DNA from: Phycisphaeraceae bacterium
GTDB taxonomy: Bacteria > Planctomycetota > Phycisphaerae > Phycisphaerales > Phycisphaeraceae
Reading direction: 5' to 3'
Assembly: GCA_016763955.1 (NCBI GenBank)
Contig: JAESSU010000540.1
Coordinates: 1 to 6,063 of the forward strand
Length of the DNA: 6,063 bases
Shown: one piece after another, positions 5,978-6,063 of the stretch
Position numbering within the stretch: position 1 is the first letter of the stretch
Layout of the letters: the number at the start of each line of letters is the position of its first letter
Position numbers and translations under genes: made by a program
The notes under the pieces: model-generated
The model's input: only the letters and a program-made list of their open reading frames with translations
Databases searched by the model: none
Told to the model about the DNA's origin: nothing

Positions 5978-6063
5978 TCTCACCATGTTAGTTTTGTGAT
6001 ACCTAGCGGTTATGTTTTGGCAGCGATAAAAACGTTTAGCAAGCCCAAAACAAAAATTCCGGG

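Noticed and set aside
6010..6063. A minus-strand hydrophobic C-terminus (17 codons, then TAA) entering from the right edge.
   Set aside because: Too short to judge; the opposite strand is also open from a GTG at 5996, and the TATAAT box nearby points the other way. Sequence to the right is needed.
1..6063. A new defence, mobile or biosynthetic system.
   Set aside because: The recognised genes are housekeeping (uvrB, nadA), and no effector, transposase, reverse transcriptase, repeat array or toxin-antitoxin pair is visible. The unknown genes are worth study, but nothing ties them into a system.

Overview
The window looks like a stretch of ordinary bacterial chromosome of moderate G+C. It has Shine-Dalgarno-led genes, long type quinolinate synthase and UvrB, and two proteins with short CxxC...CxxC zinc ribbons of the MJ0042 style. 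That combination is common in Planctomycetota, especially Phycisphaerae-like genomes. This assignment is an inference from protein style, not proof. I see no phage, insertion sequence, CRISPR array, tRNA or rRNA.

Layout. Positions 1-176 are non-coding as far as I can support and hold a strong 11-bp hairpin (19-45). On the minus strand, a 341-residue protein with two tandem C-terminal zinc ribbons (2326-3351) is followed after 61 bases by uvrB (177-2264), so the two are probably co-transcribed leftward. A 268-base divergent intergenic region (3352-3619) separates them from a rightward group: nadA (3620-4798), then a 302-residue protein with an N-terminal zinc ribbon and a long acidic tail (GTG start, 4853-5761), then a probable 37-residue amphipathic peptide (TTG start, 5791-5904). 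The peptide's stop codon lies in the loop of a terminator-like hairpin. Positions 5918-6063 hold a lone TATAAT box and no gene I can support.

Functions. UvrB is the damage-verification helicase of nucleotide excision repair. NadA makes quinolinate for de novo NAD+ synthesis. No partner genes (uvrA, uvrC, nadB, nadC) are in the window. The two zinc-ribbon proteins share only the ribbon; their functions are unknown and no common pathway with uvrB or nadA is evident. I found no convincing new multi-gene system. The points most worth a second look are the small TTG-start peptide, an 8+8 bp dyad covering the uvrB start codon, and the tandemly duplicated zinc ribbons.
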